Below, piece after piece: positions 50,926 to 63,000 of a stretch of 64,000 nucleotides of DNA. Each line of letters starts with the position of its first letter. The stretch's first letter is position 1. Source of the DNA: Corella eumyota. Its lineage: Eukaryota > Chordata > Ascidiacea > Phlebobranchia > Corellidae. The stretch is taken from NCBI GenBank assembly GCA_963082875.1, contig OY720100.1, positions 9,486,001-9,550,000 of the forward strand, read 5' to 3'. A program made the translations under genes and the position numbers. The notes below the pieces were generated by a model that saw only the letters and a list, made by a program, of their open reading frames with translations, was not told the origin of the DNA and did not search any database.

Positions 50926-51720
50926 ATGAATTCTATTTACAAAAAAAATGAAGAAAATAAAACCACTACACAAGTTTTTATGGAATATAGAGATGAACTG
51001 GATGTTCGATATGATTTGTGGGAAAAAGTAATCAAAATAAATCGAGAAATTACAATTGATAGCAAGCGATTAATATTTTATTTACACAGAGTGAATAGTG
51101 ATAATGCTGAACTTTTTCTATCAGAGGCTAAAAATATGTTAAACTCGATTATACCAAAACTTAGTCAACTAGCTCAATTATTTATTAACAACGATCCATT
51201 ACAATTTGTGGGTGCATATTCATCAGGCCTACAAGAATTTATTGAAGCCTCATCGTTTTTGTATTATTTAAAAAAAGAAAAAAAAGTAGATCATGAAAAC
51301 ATTCATAAAGCAGTTATGCCAATTTCAAATTTACACTCAATGCTAACCTTTGAACATAAAGATAATCAAATATATCTGCCAATAACAACAGAAGAATATC
51401 TTTTGGGGTTATCTGATGTAACTGGAGAAGCTATGAGGCTGTGCATTAACTCTGCAGCTGAAGTAATAGGTCAAACTATAATATTGGATAGCAGACCCTT
51501 TAAAGCATGCGAGTATGTAAGAGTTCTTTGTGATGCTTTTGCAGTCTTTGTTGAAGTACTGGATTGTGGTTCAGGGAGAAAGAAAATGTTTACAGACAAG
51601 TTGCGCACTATGCATTCCAGCATGTTAAAATGCGAAGAAGCTTGCTACACACTTCGTGTAAGAGGAAAGGAAATTCCAAAACATGTTTTTAAAGCAACTT
51701 TTCAAGGAAATGAAAAATAA
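50926..51720 (+). CDS. TSNAX: Translin-associated factor X (TRAX), intronless
   Basis: Partner of translin in the C3PO endoribonuclease, which clears siRNA passenger strands and processes tRNA fragments. 264 aa in one exon. The ATG at 50926 is chosen because an in-frame TAA lies nine bases upstream. Family landmarks are ITIDSKRLIFYLHRV, GLQEFIEASSF, YLLGLSDVTGEAMRLCINS and CYTLRVRGKEIPKHVF. The acidic residues that form the TRAX active site are all present (LQEFIEA Glu about 104 and 107; DVTGE Asp about 164 and Glu 168). Human TRAX has several exons, so the single exon suggests intron loss or retroposition. AATAAA follows at about 51849. The gene is convergent with Hikeshi, 253 bp away. Confidence 0.95.
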   Translation: MNSIYKKNEENKTTTQVFMEYRDELDVRYDLWEKVIKINREITIDSKRLIFYLHRVNSDNAELFLSEAKNMLNSIIPKLSQLAQLFINNDPLQFVGAYSSGLQEFIEASSFLYYLKKEKKVDHENIHKAVMPISNLHSMLTFEHKDNQIYLPITTEEYLLGLSDVTGEAMRLCINSAAEVIGQTIILDSRPFKACEYVRVLCDAFAVFVEVLDCGSGRKKMFTDKLRTMHSSMLKCEEACYTLRVRGKEIPKHVFKATFQGNEK

Positions 51721-51973
51721 ATTTAGGTCTGTTAAATTTATGGTATGTATGTCTTTAAAGTATACCTTATATACATTAAAAATCAAACAAATGGTAAACA
51801 TTTTTTATATATATATATATATTAGTTTTACAGGATTTGAACAAACAATAAAAATAAAATCAAACATTAACTACTTTTTCATATAGTAGCCTATTGAACT
51901 TAATGCATTTTACAAGCAATAGAAAATTGGTAAGCAAAAAAATGACAGTAGTGTTTACCTCTTCTATTTAGTT

Positions 51974-53567
51974 CTATTTTTTCCAAAAGTTAATGTCTCT
52001 AGTTATTTTTGTTTGAAATTGTGTGTGCCATTTTTCAAGTACTGAAACTGGAAGGTAATAAGTAGATGTATTGAGATTACTTCCATTAATTACTGATTCA
52101 GCAATTTCTTGCTTAGAAATAGAAAATGATGACGCATAATTATAAAAACTTGTTAACATGTTCTTGGCAAAATCAACGTAAGTGTTTCCTTGGGTGGTGC
52201 TATCTGTTGAAACTGCAGGGACCTGTTGTGCTATCTCAGCCAATGGCTCTAGTGATATTCCAAGCTAATATGTTTAATTTATATATTTTAATAATTTATC
52301 ATGTACTAATAATGTAAACATTTCCAAAACTTAGTCATGTACAATTTATATGAATTTAATTACCTGTGCATGATGTAGTTGTTTTTGAGCTGTCAGTGAT
52401 ACCATATTGGAAAAAACTGTTGTACTTTGGGAAGTTCCTGATGGCAAAAATGATTGTCTTCAATCTATGTTACTATGACTCTCAAAATATTTTAAAAGGC
52501 AAAGAAAAAAGCTATAATTTTACCATGAGCTCTTCTTCAATTATAACTAATATATACCATGTAATTAAAGCAACATGAAAAGTAAGCAAATGGCTTCTGT
52601 ACAATATTTTAAATAATTAATTTTATGCAAAAGTTATTTGATTACAAAATTCAACACCTTTTAATCCCGATATTTTAAAAATGACAGAAGGTTTGTCATT
52701 AGTTAAATGCCCCATTAGTTGCCATCCACTTTCTCCTTCAGGCGAAGGCCAGTTTAAAAAGACTGAACCACCAACTCCTACAAAAAAAATATTATTTATA
52801 TAAATTTTTTGAGGTTTGCAATGCAAGCTTGTATTGGATAACTAAGTTAACTCAAGAAATAGATTTAATCATCCTTTGATTAACAACAATATTACCATCG
52901 GGAAAGGCTTGTTGGCCAGTCATAAATACAACAATATGATTAACATTATCCATGTCCATTAAATTAAGCATAAACTTGGTTTCATCAATTTGGTTGACAT
53001 CAGTCTGTACCTTTACCAAAAAAATTGAAAAAAAATGTTTTTTTTTGCACTCAAGTTATGTTTGCAGAACCACCCACCCCAAAATTAAATCAGGTGATTT
53101 AATGTAAACAGTCAATTGTTTTAAATTTATGTATTTTATATAGATAAAAGATTGACTTTTTTTTAACATACACGTGTGTCTTATAAGTAAAACAAAATAG
53201 AATAAACCCAAAATATTTAATTTAAAATTTTTATTCAGTATTCGCGGGGCTTTAATACAGCACATTTTATGCTTGTTAGGAAAGACTTGTATCAGTGTTG
53301 TGTATGCAAATGCAGTCTCAAGAAAATTGTTTCTGCAATCTGAAGTTTTTTTTGCAGTTTTTATATTTTTATTGCCTTAACGATCGAAAAAAAGGCCTTA
53401 AACAATTTTCTAACGTCAATGTGATAATTTCACTCTCACTACCAGCTAACCAAACAGCTTTTAAATTTATATTTGCTTGGGTTCTATTGCATTAACTTAC
53501 CCATGCATTAATTAACTTAGATATGTTTTCAACTTACCAGTCTTCCCGCAATTATAACTGCAAACAT
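51974..53567 (-). CDS. HIKESHI: Hikeshi (HSP70 nuclear import carrier, OPI10 family)
   Basis: Carrier that brings ATP-bound HSP70 into the nucleus under heat stress by binding FG nucleoporins. Five phase-consistent exons: 53538-53567, 52896-53010, 52658-52777, 52364-52437, 51974-52264; 630 nt, 209 aa (human 197). It begins MFAVIIAGRLVQTD and has VNHIVVFMTGQQAFPDGVGG, WQLMGHLTNDKPSVIFKISG and a C-terminal FAKNMLTSFYNYASSF ... VLEKWHTQFQ ... FWKK end, all in family order. Exon 4 is poorly conserved. An acceptor-like aaag lies four bases before the ATG. Confidence 0.94.
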
Positions 53568-53842
53568 TTTGCTTTAAATGTTTTTCAACGCGGCAAGCGT
53601 TTGAAAATTCTAGTTTTGAGTAAAACTAAATGTTTTAAATTTTGGGCATAGCAGGTTAAACAGCTGCAGCTCAGAAAATTTTGTTTGTAGTTTTAAAATT
53701 AAACTCATTACTGATGTTAGAAGCAATAAAAATGCCACACAATGTTTTGTTTTAATTTTTTTAATTGTAATAATGAGACGGTAATAAAATATTGCATTTA
53801 ACAAAAAATATTATAGAAAATAAAACATTAATTATGTTAATT

Positions 53843-56315
53843 TTAAACAAATGAAACAGATTTAACTCCGGGAATTTCTGAATGTTTGATGACGTCACAA
53901 AATAATGTAAAGAAATCCATATCTGTAAAAAATTATAAAAAAAATAAGTACATTATTTCATTTAAAACAAACAAAACAATACGTATCGCACTTGGTCTTT
54001 TTTATTTTACCTTTTAAATTTTCTTGTTTTTTCTCCAATGTATAATACAGTAACTTGCCAAGAGTGCGATGGGATACTTTCTATAACATAGCAAACAAAA
54101 AAATAAATAACGCAGTGTAAGCATGTTTTCAAAACAGGGTAATTGTTGCTTAATTAATAACAATTGAAAATTAAAATAACGTTAAAGTTACTAGTTCTTA
54201 AAACTTACACATTTGTGTAATCGTCTAATCAATTTTTCTATGTGGAAAGACGAATTTTGCTGCAATGTCCCGTGATGCGTTGTTGAACAAACATTTTCTA
54301 TTTTTGTGTGCAAAATATCCATCTCGCTTTGTTGGCTTGAAAACTTGTTTTCCAATTCCTGTAAATTAAAGAGTAATAGTTTGGTATATGTTAACAAAAT
54401 TTAAAACTATTTACTTTAAGCCCTTTATATTTTAATGTTTACCTTAACCAGGGTCATTGCTGCAGAATGCTGTTTGTACAGCTTTTCATAAGATTCTGAT
54501 TGTACTGAAAAGTAACTACAGATCGTGTCACATGATGTAGAGATCGTAAAATTTCTTTCGTCGTTGTCAGACTTGCTTGAGTCAGATGAACCGCGACTGT
54601 CAAAGCGGGACCTTCTTTTAAGAGTCATTTCATTAACAGCCGGGTCAGACGACGAGGGAGGAAGAATAAAGGAAATTTTTTCTGAAGTCGTAAATCCCAT
54701 AGATGCTCTTTGTAGCGAGTTGGAGATTGGAGATTCAAGAAATACGTTTTCTGCTCAATAGTAAATTTAAAAAAATCGTTTTTCAACATCAAAGTATTGT
54801 TAAAATATAAAAGTTTCCATATCCATCATATTCAAAAACTTGTTAATACTTAACTTATCACATACTAACAAAACAATTTTTGAACATTTTTAGCAAAGTT
54901 TTAAATCGAACAAATGAAAATATCATCTCAGTATCAAGTTTTTCTTACCTGATTGGTCAGTATCTCTTCGTAAAATACAATCATCTGAAAGAGTCGAATC
55001 TCTTATATTTAATCTTCCCCTAGTCCTGGATTAAAAATAAGTGTTATTTTTTAAACTTAAATAGGGCAGCTAATTATCAACAGTTACACAATTAAATTTT
55101 TTTCAAATAGAATGAGATACAAAAAATTGGTTGTTGTTGTCTGCTATTGCCTAAAACTTGTGCAGTTGCGCATTTTGCATACCTTTTCTGGGCAAGTTGT
55201 CTTTTTAACACAATGACCTCCATTTCCAATTTAGAAACTTTTTGAGCTTTTGTTTCAGCTTCTCTTACTTTTTCAAGGCACACTCTCACCATCTCGTTTG
55301 CTTGTTTGACCTGCACCAAAAAGTATTTTTTTATAAATTTAAAAAAAGGTATCTTATTTTGATATAATCTTTTACAATTTTAATCTTAATCAAGAATGAT
55401 AAAAAAATAAGGTGAATGATAAAAAAAATTACCTGTTTTTCTAAGGACCTCTGATACTCCCTTATCTCTGATGTTTTCTGCGCCGTATTCACATCAGAAG
55501 CTTGGGTAATTGGTTCAAATATATGGGAATCAGGATATATTTTGTTTACCTAAAAATTAAAAAAAAACATAAACTTTTAAGAAAATGCAGTTATATGGAA
55601 ATTTTAAAAAAAATATTGTTTATAAAAAAAAAAATTATACCTGCTCTGAAAAAGAAACTCTTCTCGTTTTGTTTATTTTAGTGTACAAATCTTCACTTTT
55701 AGAAGTCACGTGTTTAAGTCTTAATTCAGCCAGCGATGCCCGAAGAGATGTATTCTCGCGCTTTAAAGTTTGAAGTTCTATTTTAATATCAAACAACTTT
55801 TTCTTATTTTTCTCTTCCGTCATTTTTATTTTTTTAGGGTTAACGAGGGATGATTTAGGAGAAACCTGTGCAACAACTGAAGGCTCACGTCGCATAGCAA
55901 TAGACCTAGAAGAACTGGACAAGGAAGCTACTCTTTTGCGAGGCGAATTTAATATCGATTCAATTTTTAGAGGTTCTAAAATTTTCTGTTGCTGTTGAGA
56001 AGATGATGGTGGTGGGGTTGCGTACATCTGTTGACAAAATTTATTTTCTATAATTCCTCCCGTGCATTTTGTTGGTTTCAACTGGACGCCGTCTGGTATA
56101 ACCAACGTTTTAGTGCTATTTTTTTCTTGTAATTTTAATTCTTTGTATTTTTTTTCGTTAGATACATTTAAATTTTTGTTAATACGAAGAATCTTATTCG
56201 GAGAATAAGGTATGTTTCGAAACCCGGGGGACCTTGTAAGCTTAACTTTTCGTTGGTTGATCGAATTCGTCCCTTTTTCTCCCTTTCGTGATTTTACTAA
56301 ACTGTCTTTCGTCAT
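53843..56315 (-). CDS. Unrecognised coiled-coil protein, 534 aa
   Basis: Eight phase-consistent exons: 55641-56315, 55433-55549, 55183-55310, 54949-55025, 54443-54750, 54209-54358, 54011-54080, 53843-53922; 1605 nt. The N-terminal 150 residues are basic and low in hydrophobics, with a PPPSSSQQQQ stretch and SPRKR-like Ser-Pro sites. About residues 170-310 form heptad-rich coiled coil (KLFDIKIELQTLKRENTSLR; ANEMVRVCLEKVREAETKAQ). A Ser/Asp-rich linker follows, then a second coiled-coil stretch (ELENKFSSQQSEMDILHTKI) and a short hydrophobic C-terminus (FFTLFCDVIKHSEIPGV). I do not recognise a family. The layout resembles centrosomal, spindle or ciliary adaptors, but that is only a guess. The upstream flank has a CRE at 56626-56633. 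Confidence 0.8.
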
Positions 56316-57452
56316 TTTACTTTTTATATCGGTATACAGATGCAGTAGTATGCTTTAATACTTAAACTTTTCCTTGTAAAATAAAAAAGAAGCACTTTGA
56401 TTTTTCAGTAAAAGGTAACAATGTTTCAGTAAATAGAAACACTTAAATGAATAGCATTGTGCGGCTGGGCAGAGATTATATACAAGCTTCTGTCTTGAAG
56501 TTTGCTCACTGACACCTTGAAAAATTTCTGCTTTGTTTCCGTTCGCACTTCGCCCCGCGTAGGTTGTTTTAGATATGTTTGAATTAGAGCCCGCTATAAC
56601 ACGCACGTGGTCGGTGTTTACCAAGTGACGTCAAATCACTCTTGATGTTCATCGAAATGATACAAGCCGCCTAAACTATCGTGCAAGCATCTTATCAGCG
56701 TTTTTTAGGGTTAAAATGGACTCGTGATAAGGGAAACTTGAACGGATGTTAGAAATACTTTTCTCATATGACGATATTCTAACAACAAAAATTTACAGTT
56801 TTGAAAAACAACATTTATTATTATTTTACTTATTGACTTTTTAAGCCACCATCACAAACCACTTATTTACAACATACAATGTTACAAAAGTCTAAAAAAC
56901 AATTTTATCATAATTATAATAATTTCGACAGAGCATACAAAAGAACGATTGTGAGTGCTCACAAAGTATTTTGGATTGGATTTGCAAGATGTTATATTTC
57001 AATTTAAATCCTGTTTGAGCTTTTAAAGTTTTTCTATTAAGAATATAATGCTTATAATTCTGAAACAGAATATAATTCTGAAACAATAAACGCTATATAC
57101 AACATTAATAAATATAAAAAAAACATGCAAATCTTAATTTAGTAAACATAAAAAAACAGGAAGTCAATTAAATCCCGTATAAAATTGGCTCTACTAAAAG
57201 TATAGTTTACTGATTTTTCAATCCGGAAATGACACGAAATAAACGTGCAGAAAAAATTGCTAATCACATCACAAAAATAAGTAAAGTTGTTACAATAAAA
57301 ATTGCTTCCTAAAAATGTTTCACTATCTTAATATTTATTAATATTTAAAAAAGAAATAAACATTTATACCATCATAACGTTAAATAATCAATAGCGATTA
57401 ATGAAAAAAAACATGGATATATTTGCTGTACAATTTACTTTTAATTTCAATT
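56316..57452. promoter_or_regulatory. 5' flank of the coiled-coil gene and 3' flank of TMBIM4
   Basis: Contains cacgtg (about 56605) and a perfect TGACGTCA at 56626-56633, about 310 bp upstream of the coiled-coil ATG. The remainder is AT-rich with no gene recognised. An 89-codon ORF at 56355-56624 lacks any family signal. Confidence 0.4.
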
Positions 57453-58932
57453 CTACTTTTTATTCATTTGATTCAGGATGCGGAGAGTTTCCAGAAAGAG
57501 ATTAATAACATCCAGATATAGACTGATGGATGCGATGATGTGCTCTTCTGGATGCAACTTCGTCATGAGCATGTTTGTGTCATAAATAATAAAGAAGCAG
57601 AAAAGCAAAGCACCGGCACTAGCACAAATTAACTCAAAAGTGTCGTTTTGAAAAAACATCTTAAAAGAATTTAAAAAAAACATTAATATTTTAAAATAAA
57701 AAAAAATGTGTATCATAGTTTTTTGGTTAATAAAGCTATACTTTGCTTAAAATATAAATTTAAAAAATAAAAAAAAGGATTTATTGTAATAAAATATAAT
57801 CTTATAAGTAAAACCACCGTGTAACTGTATAAACGCTAAAGCATTAAAAGTGAAAAACTAATTAATATTTTAAAACCATTGTTTTTTGCAAAAATCAGAG
57901 TAAAGAGTTTATGTTATTTACCCCCATAAATCCAGTCAGTATAAGAACCCAAAGGCCTGAAAACAGACCAGCTTTCCATGAGCTATAATCACGCTTGCTT
58001 TGCATTGTGTAAGTGGTTAAACAGAAAAACACAGAAAGTGTAAGAATAAAAGCCTGTAGAACAATTTGTACTCTGAAAAACAAGGTTAAGTTTGGTATTT
58101 TAAAGTTAGTTTAACTACATGAGTAATGGTAATATCTTTAAAATTATTACGATAAAAATGATTGTAAACAATTTTTAACTTTTTTATTAATTCAAAGTGT
58201 GGTAAATGTTTTTAAATATGCTGCAATAAGCAACCAAATACTAACTTGTAAAAGGTGACGACAGTTCCAACAGTATAGGATTCAACAAGTGTGAATGCAG
58301 CCAAAAGATAGAGATTTATTGGATGTTCTTTCCTTTTAAGATGTAGCGCAATAATCAATCCAATAGAAGCACCAAAGCAAATAAACAGCATAAACTGACT
58401 AAAAAAGTTAAAAATGTCATTTTAGCAATAATGGAGTTAATACATAACATTTATTTTGTTAAGCGAAATAGACAAGCATAAAAATGTTATTTAGAGACTT
58501 AACAAAAAAATTACTTATTTTAAACCATTTTACTTGTTTTGTGTGAACTCCTTTAAAGGCTTTACAGTGATAAATAATGCACAGATAATTGTTGTACATA
58601 ATAGTTGTGCTGTCAGGATCGCATAAACCTTTCTAATAAAACCTAAATAATTTAAAAGTCACATGATTAGGATCACCAATAACAAAGCATAATGGGCATA
58701 TTCCAATATAAGTTTAAATCATTAACCTTTTATTATTATTATTACTTAAAGCTATATACATATTTCTTAGTTTAAAAAACGAGATTTATAATATCCTTAT
58801 ATGGTAATTTAAAAATATACCCATTCTAACTCCCACAGTTGCTTGTTTTACATTTGTACCATAGGAAAAATCATCTTCAATGGAATTTTCTGGGAAACCA
58901 CTGTTTGTAAGTGGAACCTTCATTTCTTCCAT
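57453..58932 (-). CDS. TMBIM4: Transmembrane BAX inhibitor motif protein 4 (Golgi anti-apoptotic protein / Lifeguard 4)
   Basis: Multi-pass BI-1 family protein of Golgi and ER membranes that modulates calcium release and protects from apoptosis. Five phase-consistent exons: 58821-58932, 58534-58642, 58246-58398, 57922-58072, 57453-57659; 732 nt, 243 aa (human 238). Matches to TMBIM4 include [64 protein letters not shown] and the C-terminal [20 protein letters not shown] ... [11 protein letters not shown] ... MNKK. Seven hydrophobic stretches are visible, including the terminal YD-containing segment thought to conduct or sense calcium and pH. Confidence 0.95.
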
Positions 58933-60011
58933 TTTTTTAATTTTTATAGTTGTACAACAATGTTTCTGAATACAAAGTTACATAAATGCATATGTTATAA
59001 CCTCAACTGATACAATATTTAAAAAAATATATTTAAGATTGTTATTAGTTAAATACATAAATGTTTTTATAGTTATAAAGGTAAGTTAAACATATTATAA
59101 TTTAATACAGAATATATAAATAAGTACAGTTATGAGCAAAAAGAGCAGGGGTAAACATTTTTTTTCACAAAACTTTTTAGGCTATGGGCCGTTATTAATT
59201 TTTTTTAGAACAACTATAATACTGCAAAAACAATTAGAAGCTAGACTATATAAGATTATATGAAGATGGTATATATATATAATAAAGTATAATGGAGTTC
59301 AAAATTAATATTTAACAAATTAAACAATAATAAAACTTTTAAGATGCAAACAGAATTAAATTAAACCAACAATATGATAATCATCTTAGGCTAACTTTAG
59401 ATTTTTTACAAAAAAAATGATTATTCCACAACAAAATTGAAGAAATTTAAAATTCGAAATAATTTTTTTGCTATTATTAAATTAATTATTGCATATTTTA
59501 ATAAGCAAGATATAACAATTAGATGCAAAATAAAAGTTAGAATAGGCAATCGATTTTTATGACTGTAATTCTTAAAAAGAATTGCAAAAGTAAGTGCAAC
59601 TTTACTTGTTATTTGAACTTTTATGACATTTTAAATAAGTAATGATTGATTGTGCAAACTTATGACTTTATATACGATTTATGTAATTTTAACCATTTTA
59701 GTGAATAATTTTATCACAGTTTAACGAAATTTAAGTTAATACTGGGCTTGATATTTTGCAGCAAAAAATAATAAAAGAAGGATACATTTTGACAACTTTG
59801 TTTAAATAAATCTAAGTGTACAATCTAGTAATTCACAGTTTAAATGAAAGTTTACAAAAATTATGTAGTGAAAATATACATTAAAAAGCTTCCATTTAAA
59901 TACCAATAACATCTGACATTTTTGATAAAAACTAATCATTCCATTTACTCAAATTTAGGTTACATAAATTTTTCGTTTGATTTTTTTGCAATATACACAT
60001 ACACAATCAAT
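58933..60011. other. Spacer between TMBIM4 promoter and AGL 3' end
   Basis: AT-rich, no ORF with family similarity, no clear repeat. It should contain the TMBIM4 promoter and the AGL 3' untranslated region. Confidence 0.45.
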
Positions 60012-63000
60012 TTACTCTAACTTAGACATGTCTTCGAGTAGGTCCAACAAAGTTGCATGGGACCAAGCTTGAATATCACATGAATCCCGGCATTCCTTTC
60101 CATCACTGTTGGTTAATTCAGGCAATCCACACCACAGTGAACTTTCCAGATGCAACTGGTGAGTGACCAAATAACTTTGAATAAACTCAACAGTGTCTTT
60201 TAGTACTGCAGGACCTAATTTTTTAGCAAAGTACAATTTTGCTCGCAAAAAATAGCCAACTGGCCATAACCATTCAGGACCCTGATGATAATTAAATCCC
60301 TTTGCCACTGAAGAATCAGTTCCATCATTAGAGTTGTCATAATCTCCTCTATATTGTAAGTCATCTGGATCCAGAGTCTTCATTCCAAGAGGACCAAGAA
60401 GTTTCTCTTGTGCTATATTTAATGCCTGCCATGCATGATCGATGTCGAATAACTCGGGTGCATAAACCATAGCTAGGGTAAAGTTAGGTCGAAGTTGGTA
60501 ATCACACCAAGGAGATGAAGCACCAAATGTGTCTTTGTAGATATTTCGCTTATGAACTAAGCTTGAATTGTCATCCTCTCCCACGAAAAACAACCTTTCA
60601 AAATTCATCTGAATTTTCTTGTCCCATTGAGACCATGTAAGCTTGGCCTTTGTAGCTTCATTTTTCTGGCTTTGTGTTTTAATAAAAACACCATCATATG
60701 GAAATTTTCCAACACTGTTTGCCTTATTTAACCAGCGAACAGTCGATTTGCATAAGGCAACAAGCTCTACTGCAGAACCATCTCTTGGAGTAGCAGGCAC
60801 ACCCTTTGTTCCAGCTTTCTCACTCTCACCCATTTTGTCACACCATGTTCCACAATTATATTTACTTCCTCCAAAAACAAATCCTGTATCCAGTTTTACA
60901 CCAGCCTCAACAAGAAATCCTGTGTCTGACATATTTCTATCGATGTCAGAACCTGCATTACGTTCTCGAAAAAGAATTCCATCAACATGACGTTGCATTG
61001 CTTCTTGAACAATATCATACAAGGGTTGTGTACAAGCTCCAACGGGCCGAACCTCACTATCATCTGTTGGAAAGATTCTAGCAACAGGAAGTTGAAGTAA
61101 TTGGTAACTATCCGATTCACAAAGCTCTTGAATGCATTGTAGCCAAAACCAAACAGCATCCCTGCAATTGTATCTTGATATCTTGCCTTCACCCAGCAAA
61201 TTAGGCATAAGTCCATGTCGCATACAGCCTGAAAAGGCCAGAATAAGGTTTCTTGAGTCTGTGTATTGGCCAGTAACTAGAAGAATACCATGCATAGATA
61301 TAAATGTGTCACGACCCCAACTTCTCATCACACCAGAACTAAAATGGGGTAAACCTGCTGCCATAGATGAAAGAATTTGAACATCTGGATCATCTGCAGC
61401 TGTGGAGACCCCCTTCACATCTGGGTGAACTTTGGGTAATAATGCTCCTTTAACAAACCCACACAAAGCAACTGTGCCCAAAGCTAAGGAGCGTGTGAAG
61501 CTGCTTCCGTCTTTAACAAAACTTGACATCTGATTAAAACAAGCTTTCAACAATTTTTTGTAAGTGAGCGAAATGATTGGCTCAAAGTAAGTTGGAACAA
61601 GGTAGCGAGGCAATTGACCCAAAATTTTGAAGCAATTTGCATACCAATCACCTATTTCTTTGGTTTTATCGTGTTGTTGTAGCCTTGTTGCAATATAATC
61701 CATCAACCAGTTTCCATTACGTAAGTTATCACACAAAGGGTGACCCAAATCATTGTCATGCCGAATTTTAGCAAATGGAACTGCAATGCCAGCTATTCCA
61801 CAATAAGTAAGTTCCTTCCAATTCGGTACCCCATATGATCCTATTCCATACCCATCTGAATTTTCTTCTTCATTACAACGAAACAAAACCCGATTTAAAG
61901 CACGCAAATCAAGTTTTGAAGCAATTTTGTCAAAATTTGTATTATTGTTGCGTAGATTATCAATCAAACTTCTTATCTTAAGAATGTTGTCATCAGCATT
62001 TTCCTGCATTTTTACCTTTAACACAATCACACTTCCTGGTGGGAAATCTGTAAAATGAATTGTGAATGTTTTTCCTTCTGAGGATGTTTCGAATTCGCAG
62101 CAGTTGCTTAAACCTATTGGTAGATCCATTTCAATGCTGTGTCCAAATTCATCAATCCCATTAATGTAGTCCCCATTTTTGGAAAATGAATCAATATACT
62201 CTTGTGTACTTTTTACTGTATTTGTTGGCTTTGCTTCAATTGTAATACCCATTACTTGTCCTTCAATTGTCATGCAAGGCACAAAATTTTTCCCACTAGA
62301 TTGAAATGCAGTGTGAGCAATCATAACATAGCTGTAATGTGTCTTTGAGTTATGACGAGTAATTGCAATCACATCTGATGTTCGCTGGTCAATAAAGACT
62401 TGAGTAAATCCATTTAAAGCCATAGTTTGATGCAACATGTTAAGCATTCGCTTTCCATTTACAATGCCTGATTTTGGACCAACCACACTACTCAGGTTGT
62501 TACCAGTGGGGGCCCACTCTCTATACTTTCGTTCATCAGTTACAACATTAATGTGAGAGGGAACAAGTTCATCATGTCCCCTGGTGCTACCAACTGCACA
62601 GCATGCCATGCTAACAAGAGCTGTTGAAGGAAGAACGTCCACAATTGTTCGCTTCGTCAGCATACTCTCATTATCGTGCGAAATATCGTACAATAATGCG
62701 TGAGCTCGAGAAGGTGTTAATGGTTGAGTACTTGGTTGTCTGAAAGATGAAATAGGTTCACCGCCATACATGTAAACTATTCTGCCAAGCTCATGAGAAT
62801 CCCAAGCACTTAAACTTTCCCTAACCAGTGATGTTATTCCAAGACGGTTGATAAATATATTATCTACATTTTCACTACCTGTAAACAACTCTGCAAAAAC
62901 ATAAAGATCAGGTTGGATCTTCCTTGCTGCATCCAACATGTATTCAGCAACATGAATAGGAGTAGAATGGCAGTTGTCTATTCTTATTCCATGAAATAAC

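Noticed and set aside
56355-56624. Minus-strand 89-codon ORF upstream of the coiled-coil gene
   Set aside because: No similarity to any family and no splice connection in frame to the downstream ATG exon. Treated as promoter flank.
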